NCBI GenBank assembly: GCA_007922195.1
Contig: ML681997.1
Span: 7,015,156 to 7,079,155, forward strand
Origin: Podocnemis expansa
Taxonomy: Eukaryota > Chordata > Testudines > Podocnemididae
Reading direction: 5' to 3'
DNA length: 64,000 nt
Shown one piece after another: positions 10,561 to 21,653 of this stretch. The number at the start of each line of letters is the position of its first letter. Position 1 is the first letter of the stretch. The notes under the pieces are model-generated. The model was not told the DNA's origin and ran no database searches. It saw nothing but the letters and a program-made list of their open reading frames with translations. Made by a program: the position numbers and the translations under genes.

Positions 10561-11291
10561 CAGTGGGGAACCGTTAACACGTGACCGGTTAGCGCGCAGA
10601 TCCGGTTAACGCGCACTCCGGTGATGTCCCCCAAAACCAGCAAGTTAACATGCGGGACTCAGTAACGCGCGCTGCTTACAACCGGAAGTTGGCTGGGGCA
10701 GGAAACGCGCGGGGCGAGCCTTAGTAGTGCTGCCTTTCTCTTTTCATGAGTATTGTGGAAAAACATGCCACGCTTGATCTCCTTGTCACAGAACGTTCAG
10801 TATTTACAGTATGTTTGATTAGTGTGATTAAGTGTAAAAGACACTTTAGGTTAGGCTTTAGTTCATTACATGCAATATCGTAGATACAGTATTTTAGTGT
10901 AGGCTTTAATTCACTACGTGTAATAGATATTTTAGTATAGGCTTTAGTTCATCAAGTCGAATTGATATTTTAGTATAGTACAGTACAGTATAGGCTTTAG
11001 TTCATTAAGTGCAATATATACAGTATTTTAGTATAGTGTAGGCTTTAGTTCATCAAGTTCAATAGATCCCTGCTGCTCCTTCCAGCCTGAAGACTGTGTC
11101 TTCAGGCTGGCTAGGGTCCCTTGGTGCCAGCTCTGTGCTGCCGGCACAGATTTGTGCAGGGGCGAGTGGTTTCTGCTGTGCGCACATGCACAGAACTTGG
11201 GGGAGCATTGGCCCGTTTCTGCGCGGTCTGCTTAGCGTGCAGGCACTGGGGCTTGTCCCCCCAACGCCCGCGTGTTAACGAGTCCCCACTG
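10561..11291. mobile_element. Tigger/pogo-like MITE, 731 bp
   Basis: The terminal inverted repeats are CAGTGGGGAACCGTTAACAC on the left and, read from the right, CAGTGGGGACTCGTTAACAC, with a TA dinucleotide immediately outside each end (10559-10560 and 11292-11293). TA target sites plus CAGT-type ends fit the Tc1/mariner superfamily, pogo/Tigger branch. The outer parts are rich in CpG (GTTAACGCGC motifs) and have decayed little, suggesting a fairly young insertion. No transposase is encoded, so an autonomous relative would be needed for movement. Confidence 0.8.
10830..11067. repeat. Short tandem repeat inside the Tigger-like MITE
   Basis: A unit of roughly 45-60 bp built around TAGGCTTTAGTTCATCAAGT and ATATTTTAGTATAG recurs about five times with small changes. 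It is AT-rich, in contrast to the CpG-rich ends of the host element. Confidence 0.7.
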
Positions 11292-11499
11292 TATTTATAT
11301 TTTGCCTAGTATGTTTTATCATATGGTAGAAATGAGAAAGGAAGCAATTTTTTCAGTAATCATGTGTAGCGGCACCTCTGTATTTTTAGGTCTGATTTGG
11401 TAAGAAAGTAGTTTTAAGTGAGGTGGAAGTTGGGCCACACAAGACAAATCGGACTCCTGAACAGACATACAGTTTGGAAAGGTTGACAACCACTGCACT

Positions 11500-12190
11500 C
11501 TGGCCCCCTGATCCTTTTCACCCACATTTCTACTGTGGTAGTTAGTTTCCATTGGGCAACTGATTTTTCTTTCCTAGAGTGAAGTATTTTGCATGAGTCT
11601 TATGTGGCTGAAACACCTTTCATAAACCAGCCAGCCAGTCTTGATGTTCTTGATTTGAAACAGAGTTTTCTTCTTCTGCGGGGATTGCTTCCCACAGCTG
11701 ACAAACCTTGCCTTCCAGCTAAGGGTACAGAGAAGTGAAATGATTTGGCCACGATCACCTGATCTAGGTAGAACCAGGAAATGAACCCATCTCACCCAAA
11801 ATTGGGAGGCATAGTTAATGTGTGTTTGTGGAACATTGTCATGCCTAGTATGGAAAGCACAGGAAATTGTAATGGAAGAATTCAGCAGCGTTGCAGGATA
11901 AATGATAACTGACAGTCTGACAAACATGCTGGGAGGGGATTGTTGAAGGCATAGAAATACAAAGCAAACTAGAACATATTCACTAGAATTAATAATCTAG
12001 CCATCTGGACTCATATCAGTGGATTATAATCTAAAGCTTCTATTTAGATTAAGAAAAACAGCTGCTGAATAAAAATGACAGTGTCCTTGTTTTGAACAGG
12101 GATTATTTCACGGAGTGGAGCACCCACTTCTCATTAAGAGGTGAGTATCTAGTTCCCCTCAGACTCCTTTGAACCTACCATGAACCCTGG
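11500..12190. other. Unassigned non-coding sequence
   Basis: No gene or repeat was confidently recognised. Confidence 0.45.
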
Positions 12191-12194
12191 GAGG

Positions 12195-12419
12195 AAGGTC
12201 AACTGTTATATCGATATGTGGGTCATATTGATATAATAGATCCAGACCGTCATTTCGATATCAAAGCAGGTTTTATTATACTGAAATGATTTTCCTTATT
12301 TCGAAATAAGGGAGTTCCTTATTTCAAAATAAGGAAACGTTCTCTGGACATGACTTTTTTAAAATCACAACAATGGTCGTTGTTTCGATTTAAAAGCAAT
12401 GTGTGGACATAGCCCTAGA
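12195..12419. repeat. MITE-like sequence rich in self-complementary blocks
   Basis: The stretch contains near-palindromes such as TTATTTCGAAATAAGG and TTATTTCAAAATAAGG and ends GTGTGGACATAGCCCTAG, a variant of the GTCTACACT family end. The left end is unclear. Confidence 0.45.
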
Positions 12420-12449
12420 TCAGTGAAGTTCCACTTTTGTGGTTTATGA

Positions 12450-12623
12450 TGGTGGTTCTCAACCTTTTGCGGGTAGTGACACACTTGGCGGTGAATCATG
12501 ACCCAAAAGGACACAGTAGTTTACCCCCCACTGAATCCAGCCATTTCCTTGGCTCTTCGTGATGCACTTATTGTTGTGTGGTGACACAGTAATGTGTCCC
12601 GACATAGCGGTTGAAAACCACTG
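12450..12623. mobile_element. hAT MITE, 174 bp
   Basis: The ends are TGGTGGTTCTCAACC (a CAGTGG start with two changes) and GGTTGAAAACCACTG, flanked by a perfect 8-bp duplication GTTTATGA (12442-12449 and 12624-12631). There is no coding capacity. A decayed relative lies at 33105-33305. Confidence 0.9.
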
Positions 12624-12631
12624 GTTTATGA

Positions 12632-13434
12632 CGTCCCCAGGAATCCTCAGAGGGGAAGGATTCCATAGATCTTGCTGCCCTACGTTCATTATTCTCTCGT
12701 CTCCATTTTTTTCACAATTAAAAAGTTGCTGGAGGAGGGGTAGCTTTTTCCAGGCAGCAGGGAACCTCTTTACAGCCCGAGGCTCTCTTCCAACTGAAAT
12801 GACTGACCTGCCTCTTCAACATCCCCTTGGTGTTTTGGAAACAGTCCAAAAGCTGAGCCGCTTTAGGATGGTAATTGTGGTGTGTGTATTGAATCAACGG
12901 TTTGTGGCTGATCTGGTGCCAAGAGCCTTCTGAAGAATAATAGGCCTGATAACAGTTTCCTTTTAAAATCCCATTAACTTGCATGGGGCCTGTGATAACA
13001 TCCCCTCCCTCGATAGCAGTGCTGTTCCAGTTGTTTAATTTAGCAGGGAGAAGCCTTCTTGTGGTCTCTACCCTCATCTGTAATTACTGGGCATGCTCAA
13101 GGGACACTCCAGGGCCAGAGTGTGGGGTGGGCAAGAGTTTATTTAAAACTGATTTTTAGGGTGAAGCTAAATTGCATGGGCACTAGATGGGGGAAAGCTG
13201 GGATCTTCCCTGTTTGGAGGTGCATCACATCACAGATTGAGGGCCATGTGTGACATCCTTAATTTTGAAAGATGTTGGAATGACAGCCCTACAAAGTGAA
13301 GTCTTGTCTGTGTGGCTGATTTTACGTTGTCCCTGGTCTAATCATTTACACCTGTGCCAAATGAATGGGCAATCCTGTTCCTCATTTGGTGGTATTTTAA
13401 CCCCACGTTGTCCTAACTTTCCCCAAGAGTAAGT
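12632..13434. other. Unassigned non-coding sequence
   Basis: Open frames on both strands near 12559-13077 overlap each other and lack recognisable motifs, so I do not call a gene. Confidence 0.45.
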
Positions 13435-14730
13435 GGATTTCATTGATTCCAAGGCCAGAAAGGACCATTCCACCTGACTTCCTGTAGAACATACACCAAA
13501 GACCTTTCCCTGAATAATTCCTTGAACACAGTCTAGAAAAACATCCAATCTGGATTTAAAAATTCTCTGTGAAGGCAAATCTACACCATGCTCAGTAAAT
13601 TGATTGTTCCAATGGCTAATTGCTCTCTTTGTCAAAAATCTATATTTTATTTCCCGTCTGGATTGGTCTAGCTTCAACTTTCAGCCATTGAATCATGTTC
13701 TACTTTTCTCTGCTAGACTGAAGAGACCATTTTTACATATTACATGTCTCCCCTCTAGGAAGGTACTTATAGACTGTGATCGAGTCACCCTTTAACCTTC
13801 TTTTTGTTAAGCTAAATACATTGAGCTCCTTGAATCTGTCACTGTAAATCAGGTTTTCTAATCCTTGAATCATTCTCATGGCTCTTCTCTGAAACCTAAC
13901 CGGTTTTATCAACATCCTTCTTGAATAGTGGACACCAGAACTAGACATAGGGTTTCACCAGTGCCATACACCACCAGTGTCCCAGTCCACACAGAGGGAA
14001 AATAACTTCTCCACTCCTCCCCTATTTATGCATTCCAGGCTTACATTAGCTCTTCTGGCCACAGCATCACAAGGGGTGCTCATGTTCAGATGATTACCCA
14101 CCACACCGCCCAAATCTCCCTGAGTCACTGTTTCCAAGAGTAGAGTCGCCCATCCAGTAAGTAGGACCTATGGTTTTGATTTCTATCTGTATACATTTAG
14201 CTATATTTAAATGCATATTGTTTCTTGTATCCAGTTTACCATGCAACTCAAATCTCTCTGAAGCAGTGACCTTTCCTCATCATTATCTACCCATCTTCCA
14301 GTCTGTATCATTCACGAGCTTTGTGATTTTGTTTTCTTTTCTAGGTCATTAAACATATCTGTTTGATAATGATTCCCTGTTTATAGTTACATGTTGAGAT
14401 CTATCAGTTAGCCAGTGTTTAATCCATTTAATGTGAGCCATGTTAATTTAAATAGTGTGCTAGATTTTAATCAAAATGTCATGGTGCAAAGTCAAACCTT
14501 TTACAGACATCTAGGTGTATTATGTCAACACCATTACTTTAAACAAATTTGTAATCCTGTAAAAAACATTAATATAGTTTGAGTGTATCTATTTTCCATA
14601 AACCCATGTTGCTTTATATTTATAACCCCCCTTTAATTTTTTTTTTAATTGAGTTCTGTATCAGCCACTCCATTTGCTTGTCTGGAACTGATGTCAGGTT
14701 GACAGGTCTACAGTACAACCAGATGAAAGG
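13435..14730 (-). mobile_element. CR1 LINE relic, antisense, about 1.3 kb
   Basis: The minus strand keeps recognisable ORF2 reverse transcriptase C-terminal blocks in broken frames. At 13733-13948 a 'RRAMRMIQGLENLIYSDR' type stretch is followed by a FSLTKRRLKGD block, the conserved CR1 C-terminal region; at 13470-13677 lies 'SHWNNQFTEHGVDLPSQ' and the following tail. The relic continues to about 14720 as decayed upstream reverse transcriptase sequence. Frameshifts separate the pieces, so it is inactive. Confidence 0.8.
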
Positions 14731-17024
14731 CAGTAGAGCATCAGGTGTTATCTGTGCAGAATGGCTAACACAGAGGCCCTGGCAGGCTTAGCCAATAAAA
14801 CAGCATCGTGTTTTGGAGGGACCCACTACTGGCCAAAATGAATGTAAAGAGCTGCTAAAGGAATCCATGTGCTGTGCAAATTGCATTGGCCCTACAAATG
14901 ACTAGATGTTCTTGAGTGCCAGCTGTTGGCACTTTGGCCCCAGTTTTTAAAGGTAACTAGTGCCTAAATTCCCTTTGACAATGAGACTCATGTGTGTCGT
15001 TAGCCATTGTCTTGCTGAGTTCAGCAATACCCAGATACCTTTTAAAAAGCTGGACCTCTCTCTATCTGCTGTTTACATATACATGCAGCTACTATGGGTT
15101 AGAGTGTAGCTCAGTCTGCACACCCATTGGGGCTTTCATGACAGTCCCAAAATGCCAGCAGTGATTATACCAATCAGTGCTAGCAGTTGCATTGGTTGTG
15201 TGACCCATGGGAAAGAGGACTGGGACCTCCATCCAGCCCACCTCAGATGCCATTGGTTCTCAGCCACCATCTCCAGCGCTGCTCTCTCCTTAGTTGTGTC
15301 TTTTCTTGTGTTCCTTACTGCTGGCAATGTGATTTCAGAGATTGTCCTACTTCTCACTTTCCCCGGGTGATGGCAGGTCATCAGCACCCACATGACTAGA
15401 TAGTTCTCTGGTCTACCCTGTAAAGAGACAAATAAACATCAACCTTTCAATTTATAGGATGGCTGGAGATAGCTACATGAATTCAAAGTCACTCCTTATG
15501 TCCCCCACTGTGGTGAGGAGGAGGTGAACAAAAAACAGAAGCTGATAATCTAGCTGCGATTTAACAGATTGTAACAGACCCATTGCCATTGGGACTGACC
15601 ATGGTTTCTCCTCCAGTCAGTTTGCCAGCAGTCAAGCATTACCTGCCATCAGGGCTTCACTGTACTGGGGATATTTCTATTTTCGTCTCTTAGCTGGTGG
15701 AGGCAAGGCAGGGAGAGAAGAGGGGAAATGTGGATCATATAGCATGCTGCCCAATCCTCAGTCTACATAGCTTTCCTACCTGAGCAAACATTGCAAGGTG
15801 GCATTGCAAGAGAGAAAATTTACCAGCCTGCTTCCATTAATTCCCTGATTTATCGTGCTCAAGGGAACTGAGTAATGCATAGATAATGTGCCCATCAGCA
15901 CAGGGGGTAAATTTCACCCATTCTGGCTACCAGTAAAGTTTACTTTACTTTACTCACTTTACCTTTTTAGACTGCATTCATCTTGCTGTATGACATGTGA
16001 GTCCATCAGCCCTGGAACTGTAAGTGTAGTTTCCAACTCAGGTGAAGATACCCATGCTAACTCTGGTCAAGCCAATGCACTAAAAACAGATGTGGAACTG
16101 CAGCAGTGCAATGGTGGGACAAGTCACCGTGAGTATGGTCTTTGAGGGGTTACATTGGAGAGCTAACCCATCCTGCTTCCTGTGCCACCACTGCCGTACT
16201 GCTTTTTTAGTACACTTGCTGGATCAAGCCCAGCACAGGCACATCTGCCCAAGATATAGATTATACCTGCATCCCTAGTGAAAATATATGCTGTAACTCA
16301 ACAGCCATCTAAGGAAATGGTCCTCCACCAAGTCTCTTCCACACAAACAAGCAGGGCCAGATCCACAGTTGGAGAAAGTTTACATGAATCCATTGACTTT
16401 GTGGGGCTAGATTCTTAAGTGGTGTAAATAAGTGTAGCTCCTAGACTTCAATGACCATTTTCACGGCTTTCTCTAGGTGATCATGGAACTCCATGTCTTC
16501 CGAGGTTACCAGTTCTCTTGCTTAAGGCAGCTCATCGGGTATCATGCTGATGCTTCTCTCTATAGATAAGCAGTGTGCAGCTGAAGAAAGAATTGCCGGT
16601 TTAGTTTTGTTAGCAAGTATTCCCATAGTGTGTTTTTAATGCAACATGCTCTTTGGCTTTCTGAAGCAACTTCCAGAGGCTCAGTGTTAGTTCTTTTCCA
16701 CAGTGAATGGGCAGAGGGAGAAAAAAAGGATCAAAGCTGAACTTCTCAAATAGGAGCATCTTACCCTGAACATCTACACTGAGAAAAAAATCCAACAAGC
16801 CAAAAATACACACACCACGAAAAAATCCCAAACCCTGTGGAAGCAACTCTGAGTCTGCGTTGTATGCTGGCCTTGCGCTACATGTCTAACTATGCTGACA
16901 TTTCTGCTCAAGTGCATAGGCCCACTCCCTCAACAGGCTTCAGAGGTTGGACTACAGCTGGAGAGGAAACATTTTCACTACCATTTTTATTCCTATTGTG
17001 TGAGCCAAAATCAATTGGTCTGCA
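14731..17024. other. Unassigned non-coding sequence
   Basis: No gene was supported. A short stretch at about 16350-16455 with GGGCCAGATCC and GGGGCTAGATTC ends resembles a reptile palindromic MITE. The rest appears unique. Confidence 0.45.
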
Positions 17025-17088
17025 CACAATAAATAAATTTGTTAGGCTTTACAAGTGCCACGCGACTCCTTGTTTGTTTGTATAGCTT
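17025..17088 (+). mobile_element. Penelope-like element, short terminal fragment
   Basis: It keeps 'AATAAATAAATTTGTTAGGC', then AAGTGCCACGCGACTCCTTG and TTTGTTTG, the segment that follows the hammerhead-like block in the other copies. The ribozyme part itself is missing. Confidence 0.65.
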
Positions 17089-17757
17089 TAGCAAGTGGCG
17101 TCAGCAGTCAGGTGCTCTATTGTGGCACACTGTACATAGAACAAATAGATGGTTGGTGTCTCAGAGACCTTCTCTTCTAAATATTTAATGGCAGGCAACA
17201 GGTAGAATTGACAGATGGGAAGCGCAAAGTGACGTGGGGATGGTTCTGATTGATGTAATAAGCAGATGAACACTCCAGAAAATGAAAGGAGCCAGTCCTG
17301 GCACATGCAACAGACATGGAACAAAAGACAATTGCTCAGGCTCTTAGGGCCTATTATATTAATGACTTGCTATGCCATTATCAGTGAGCCTATACTTCAT
17401 AGCTCATTACCAATCCTGAGTGATCCAGACCACATGGGTTAAAGATGTTTACATGAAGGAAGTAGGAAAAGAAATCATTATGATGTGATGGCCAGACAGG
17501 CCAGTAGAGGATTTCCATACAGACTAAGAAGTTGTTTCAAACTGCACGGTGTCAACCCACCAGTACAGAAAAGCATCTGCTGTGATTCAATGACTAGAAT
17601 GAGATTTCTGGTGGGAATTCTTAATTAAAGTTAGCATCTTGTCACAGTTGACTCATTAATGATTCCTGACATTTGTCTCTTCCTTGAGGACACCTTAAAA
17701 GAAAAGAAAAACCTCTTGGCTGCAATGAATATTCCTAAGGGTCTGTTAATAACAGCT

Positions 17758-17957
17758 TGGCCCGGAGTCACAAAATCATGGAAACATATGCTTAACTCTA
17801 AGCATGTTAGTACTCACATCCCTGGTGCATAGAATACTTACATGTGTGCTTACCTTTATGTATATATTTAAATCTGATTGAAATCAGTGGGAACATCTCA
17901 CATGCTTAAAGTTAAGCACTTGTTTAAGCACTTCTGCTGAACCAGGGCCTCAGACTT
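17758..17957. repeat. Palindromic repeat, GGCCC...CATGCTTAA type
   Basis: The left half has ATGCTTAACTCTAAGCATG and the right half CATGCTTAAAGTTAAGCACT; the edges TTGGCCCGGAG and GAACCAGGGCC are roughly inverted. This is a known-looking reptile palindromic repeat. A partial copy lies at 49735-49805. Confidence 0.5.
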
Positions 17958-20499
17958 TGGAAGTCCTAGGTACCAGCAACCGAATCTCCACTAACATTCA
18001 CAGTCAATGCTCCAGCGTTAAATAGCAGTAGGGAAGTACATGGTGTTTCCCACCATGTAAAGGAAAAGAACCGCTGTTAAGCTTTGCGTACCCTGCTCTC
18101 TGAGGTGCCAGTAACTCATCTGAGTCCCATGGACAGATTGGGGTCATAGCTATAAATGATGTGGGTTGTTTGACTTGTGTTCTCTCTCTGGACTCGGGTC
18201 ACTCCCTCTTCATGGCTTGACTTTCCACCCACATCATTACAGCTTTCCCATTCCTGGTTATTGAAGTTCTCCTGGACAAACCAAATCAGGGAGTCTTCCA
18301 ACCCACATGCCCCACCTTGCCACTTCTTCAGTGGGCCCACATATTACTCTAGGTTTCAGCCTAGAGACCCTTTACGCAGCAACCAAAGTCTACTTCAGCT
18401 CCCAGGCTCCACAGCTATCTCCCTGGATTCCTTCCTACCTTTCTTCTCTACCTTCTGCCCCCAGGTTACCATTGGAACTGCCTCTGTACCCTATAGCTAT
18501 TTCACGTCACGTTCTTTCCAGACTCCGTATTCCTTACCGCTCTGCTCCTGACAATGACTGAAAAACTTCTTTCTACCACCCCCTTTTAACACCAACTTCC
18601 TTTTTTAATGGCTGTTCCAGCCCCTTCCCAGCTATTAAAGTGTAGACATTATCAACCCTGGCTCACCTCCGAATGCTCCTGTCCCTTTTACTTGTGGGGG
18701 TAGGGTAGGCAGGCCGTGTGTGGGGTAGACACCCCCTCACACCTGGTAGCAAAAAGACAGAAAAAAACATATATTCTCTGATTGTAAGGCCTGACCCAAT
18801 TTCAATGGGAGCCAATGGAAATCCTTCAAGGAACAGCAGAGGAACAGGAGAAAGTGCTTGACCTTAGCAAGGCAAAACACGAGGGGCAGTCTTGTTTAAA
18901 TATGGTTGTTTTTGAGAATTTGGAACAGGTCTGCAGCTTAGACCCATGCAAAGATTAAATAAAAGTGACTGGCCATTTATCTGGTCAGCCAAGCAACTGG
19001 AAGCAGAGCAAGGATATACAATCATCCCAGTCGCTGACTTTTCTTGTCCAAAAGCAGTTCTAAACTGTTAAAAAAAAAAATAAGTGACTGATTCTGCATT
19101 CAGTTGCCTGAGCTGCACAATCTCTGACAGTGTCCTGTTAAACACTAGTCAAAATTTCACTGTGGCAGACATGAAAACTATATCTAGGGGTACTAGCATC
19201 TTAACTGTGCCTAGCTCAGAAAACTTTTATGGCATCTCCTTTTATGGTAGTGAACACCTGACTTGTCTCCAGTCAAGAACGTCTCCATCTAGTTAGGCAT
19301 AAAATCAATAGTGTCACATTTAACCTTCACTTGGATTGTTGCAGGTAGATAAATACAGCACATTTATTCACCCTTTCTCATAATGCAAGACTGAAGGGAT
19401 GTGGTGCATGTAGAGCAGCAAGGCAAACTGATCTTTAATATTTTATGCTTACTATATGAGATAGTATATGGGATTTGTAATATTTTATGCCTGCTATATG
19501 GGTCAGTAAACCAGTCATCGTATAGTTACATTGGGCTCCTGGGTTCCTTGGTGTGAACGTATTGGTTTAGGAGTTTAATGAGGAGCACTTGGAAGAACAA
19601 GGAGGAAGGTGGCACAAGAGTTGTAGCTAGGCAGCTTCCTAACAAACCCTTGGCGGGGAGACAGTTAGAAGGCAATGTTACTTCCAGGCTCTAGCCAAAG
19701 TTACACCGTTTTGCCAAGAGTGAGACCCCAGGCCCAGAGTTCAAAAGTACATTAAACAGTCTGGGGTGGGAAGGTAGCTGTCAATGGGGCTGTTTCTGGT
19801 GGGAAGAGACTGACAGAGACACAAAGGCAGGTCCTGCAGGAGTGTCTGAAGGAGTTATGGCCCTGGCCATGGAAAGCCTTAGGGAGGACAGTCGTGTGTG
19901 TAGATTATTTCTTTGGATGCCTGGACACTGGATGCTCCTTGGCAGAGCTCCCAAGGAGCAGAATTGCTGATACTGAACCAAAACTGGATCTGCTGAAACA
20001 CTCATGTTTGTACCAGGGCACAGTGACCCAAGGACCAGTCTGAGAGGGGAAGAATTGTGTGATTCCATTCTCAGAGACATTTTAATTTGACTGAGAGGGG
20101 ATTTCTGCAAAGTGACCTGGATAGGTGAAAGGTGCAGTTAGCACAATAACTATGACAGCAGGCATTCAGTGAAATTAAAATTGAACAAATTTAAATGCAG
20201 TAAAGGGAATAGTTCCCCCCCCAACACATAGTAAGCCAGTGGATCTCATTCTCACGAGATATTGAGCCCAAGAGTTTCAGAGGATTAAAAGAAGGATTGC
20301 ACATATATATAGATAATAAGAACATCCAGAATTACAACAGTAAAGATTCTTTTTAAAATAAAAAGTCATGAAAGGGAAGCAAACCCACAGGCTTTAAGAT
20401 ACATGCTAATCTCCATCAAACTCTGGCTTAAAAAGAAAAAAAAAACCAAGCAAACAAAAAAAAAATGTGTTCTGTGGTCATGTCATTCCAGAGGGTTTC
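17958..20499. other. Unassigned non-coding sequence
   Basis: No gene was supported. The pyrimidine-rich part at about 18290-18680 could be an old antisense LTR, judging only by composition. Confidence 0.4.
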
Positions 20500-20586
20500 T
20501 AACAACTTACTCCAAAGCATCTGGCACTAGCTACTGTTGGAAAGAGGAGACTAGATTAGATGGACCATGGGTCTGATCCAGGCCTT
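20500..20586 (+). mobile_element. CR1 LINE 3' end fragment, sense
   Basis: It reads 'GGCACTAGCTACTGTTGG', then 'ATTAGATGGACCATGGGTCT', the conserved tail of a CR1 subfamily. It abuts the antisense copy that begins at 20587, forming an inverted junction. Confidence 0.65.
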
Positions 20587-20787
20587 TTGTTGTAGAACAT
20601 AACAGCCATACTGGGCCAGACCCAGCAGACCCAGTATCCTGTCTTCTGACTCTGGCCAATGCCAGGTGCTTTGGAAAGAATTAACAGGACAGGTGACCTA
20701 CCCCCTGTTCTCTATTCCCAACTTCTAGCAGACCCTAAGGAAAATTCAGAGCATACTTTTGCATCCCTGCTCATCTTGGCTAATAGC

Positions 20788-21653
20788 CAGGGGTTAAAGT
20801 ATGCCAGAACGCACCGGAACGCCATTCCGGAGCCCACCATTTTTAGGGATCCAGCGTTCCAGGGCCCCTAAAAATAGAAAATCAAGACGGTGCGCTCTGG
20901 CAGGGCAGGCACTACTACAAGAAGAGGGGAGGTGTGCCTGCCCTACTGTGACGTGCCAGCAGGCCCACCTGTGCATGTGCAGGCTGCGCTTGAGGTAGAA
21001 GCCTTGGAGTGCAGCCTGGAGGGGGAGTAACGGGCAATTCTCCCCCACCCTGGCCCTTGGGAGTCCGTGCCACTGGAGGTGAACGAGCATGGTGCGGGGT
21101 CCAACCTCCCCTCAGGTGGGTCAGCATGGGGGGGTTTAGGGTGGGAGAAAAGGGTTGGGATGGTGGGCTGGAGAGGTGTGGAGGGGTTGGGGAGCTGAAG
21201 GGATGGTGGAGTGAAGATGGAGAGCTGGGGGGGCGTTAGGAGGTCTGGAGTGGGGCTATGGGGGTAGGGAGCTTAGGGAATGGGGATGGGGGCTGAGCAG
21301 GACATGGGAAAAGAGGGGTCTGATGGGGGCAGTAGCTGGGATGGGGCAGGTGTCTGGTGGCAGTAGCTGGGGTGGAGGGGCAGTAGCTGGAGTGGAAGGC
21401 AGGCATTTGGGGGGCAGTAGCTGGGTGGGAGGCAGGCATTTGGGGAGAAATAGGTGGGGTTGGGGGCAGTAGCTGAGGTGGGGAGGCAAGTATTTGGGGG
21501 CAGTAGCTGGGGTGGGGGGCAGTAGCTGGGGTGGGGGGCAGGTGTTTAGGGGGGCAGTAGCTGGGGTGGGTGAAGGGGACCTAGACGTGCATGAAGGGGG
21601 CCTGGAAATTTAGGAGGATTCTGGGGCCCGCCAAATTATTATTTTAACCCCTG
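20788..21653. mobile_element. hAT-type transposon inserted in CR1, 866 bp
   Basis: The ends are CAGGGGTTAAAGTATGC and ATTATTTTAACCCCTG (inverted core CAGGGGTTAAA). Flanking 8-mers are CTAATAGC (20780-20787) and ATAATAGC (21654-21661), which match at 7 of 8. CR1 sequence resumes on the other side. The left end matches a segment at about 38285 inside another hAT. The right half is filled by a G-rich minisatellite. No transposase frame is seen. Confidence 0.8.
21237..21585. repeat. G-rich minisatellite (GGGGCAGTAGCTGGGGTGG)
   Basis: About nine copies of a GGGGCAGTAGCTGG-type core occur at irregular spacing of about 20-50 bp, with intervening GGCAGGCATTTGGGG blocks. Runs of three to six G are dense, so G-quadruplex formation is plausible. 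It lies wholly inside the hAT element. Confidence 0.8.

Larger units (their letters stand above)
9692..11496. mobile_element. Old hAT-like element interrupted by younger insertions
   Basis: The left end reads CCGTGGTTCTCAATCAAGG, a decayed CAGTGGTTCTCAACC start, followed by the 'ACATGTACCCCTGCAGGTAC' block. The right end reads GGTTGACAACCACTG, preceded by 'AAGACAAATCGGACTCCTGA'; both halves belong to one abundant reptile hAT family. Between them lie unrelated sequence, another hAT-like start at 10243 (CAGTGGTTTTTGGAC) and the Tigger-like MITE at 10561-11291. I could not find a matching 8-bp duplication, so the pairing of the ends is inference. Confidence 0.45.
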
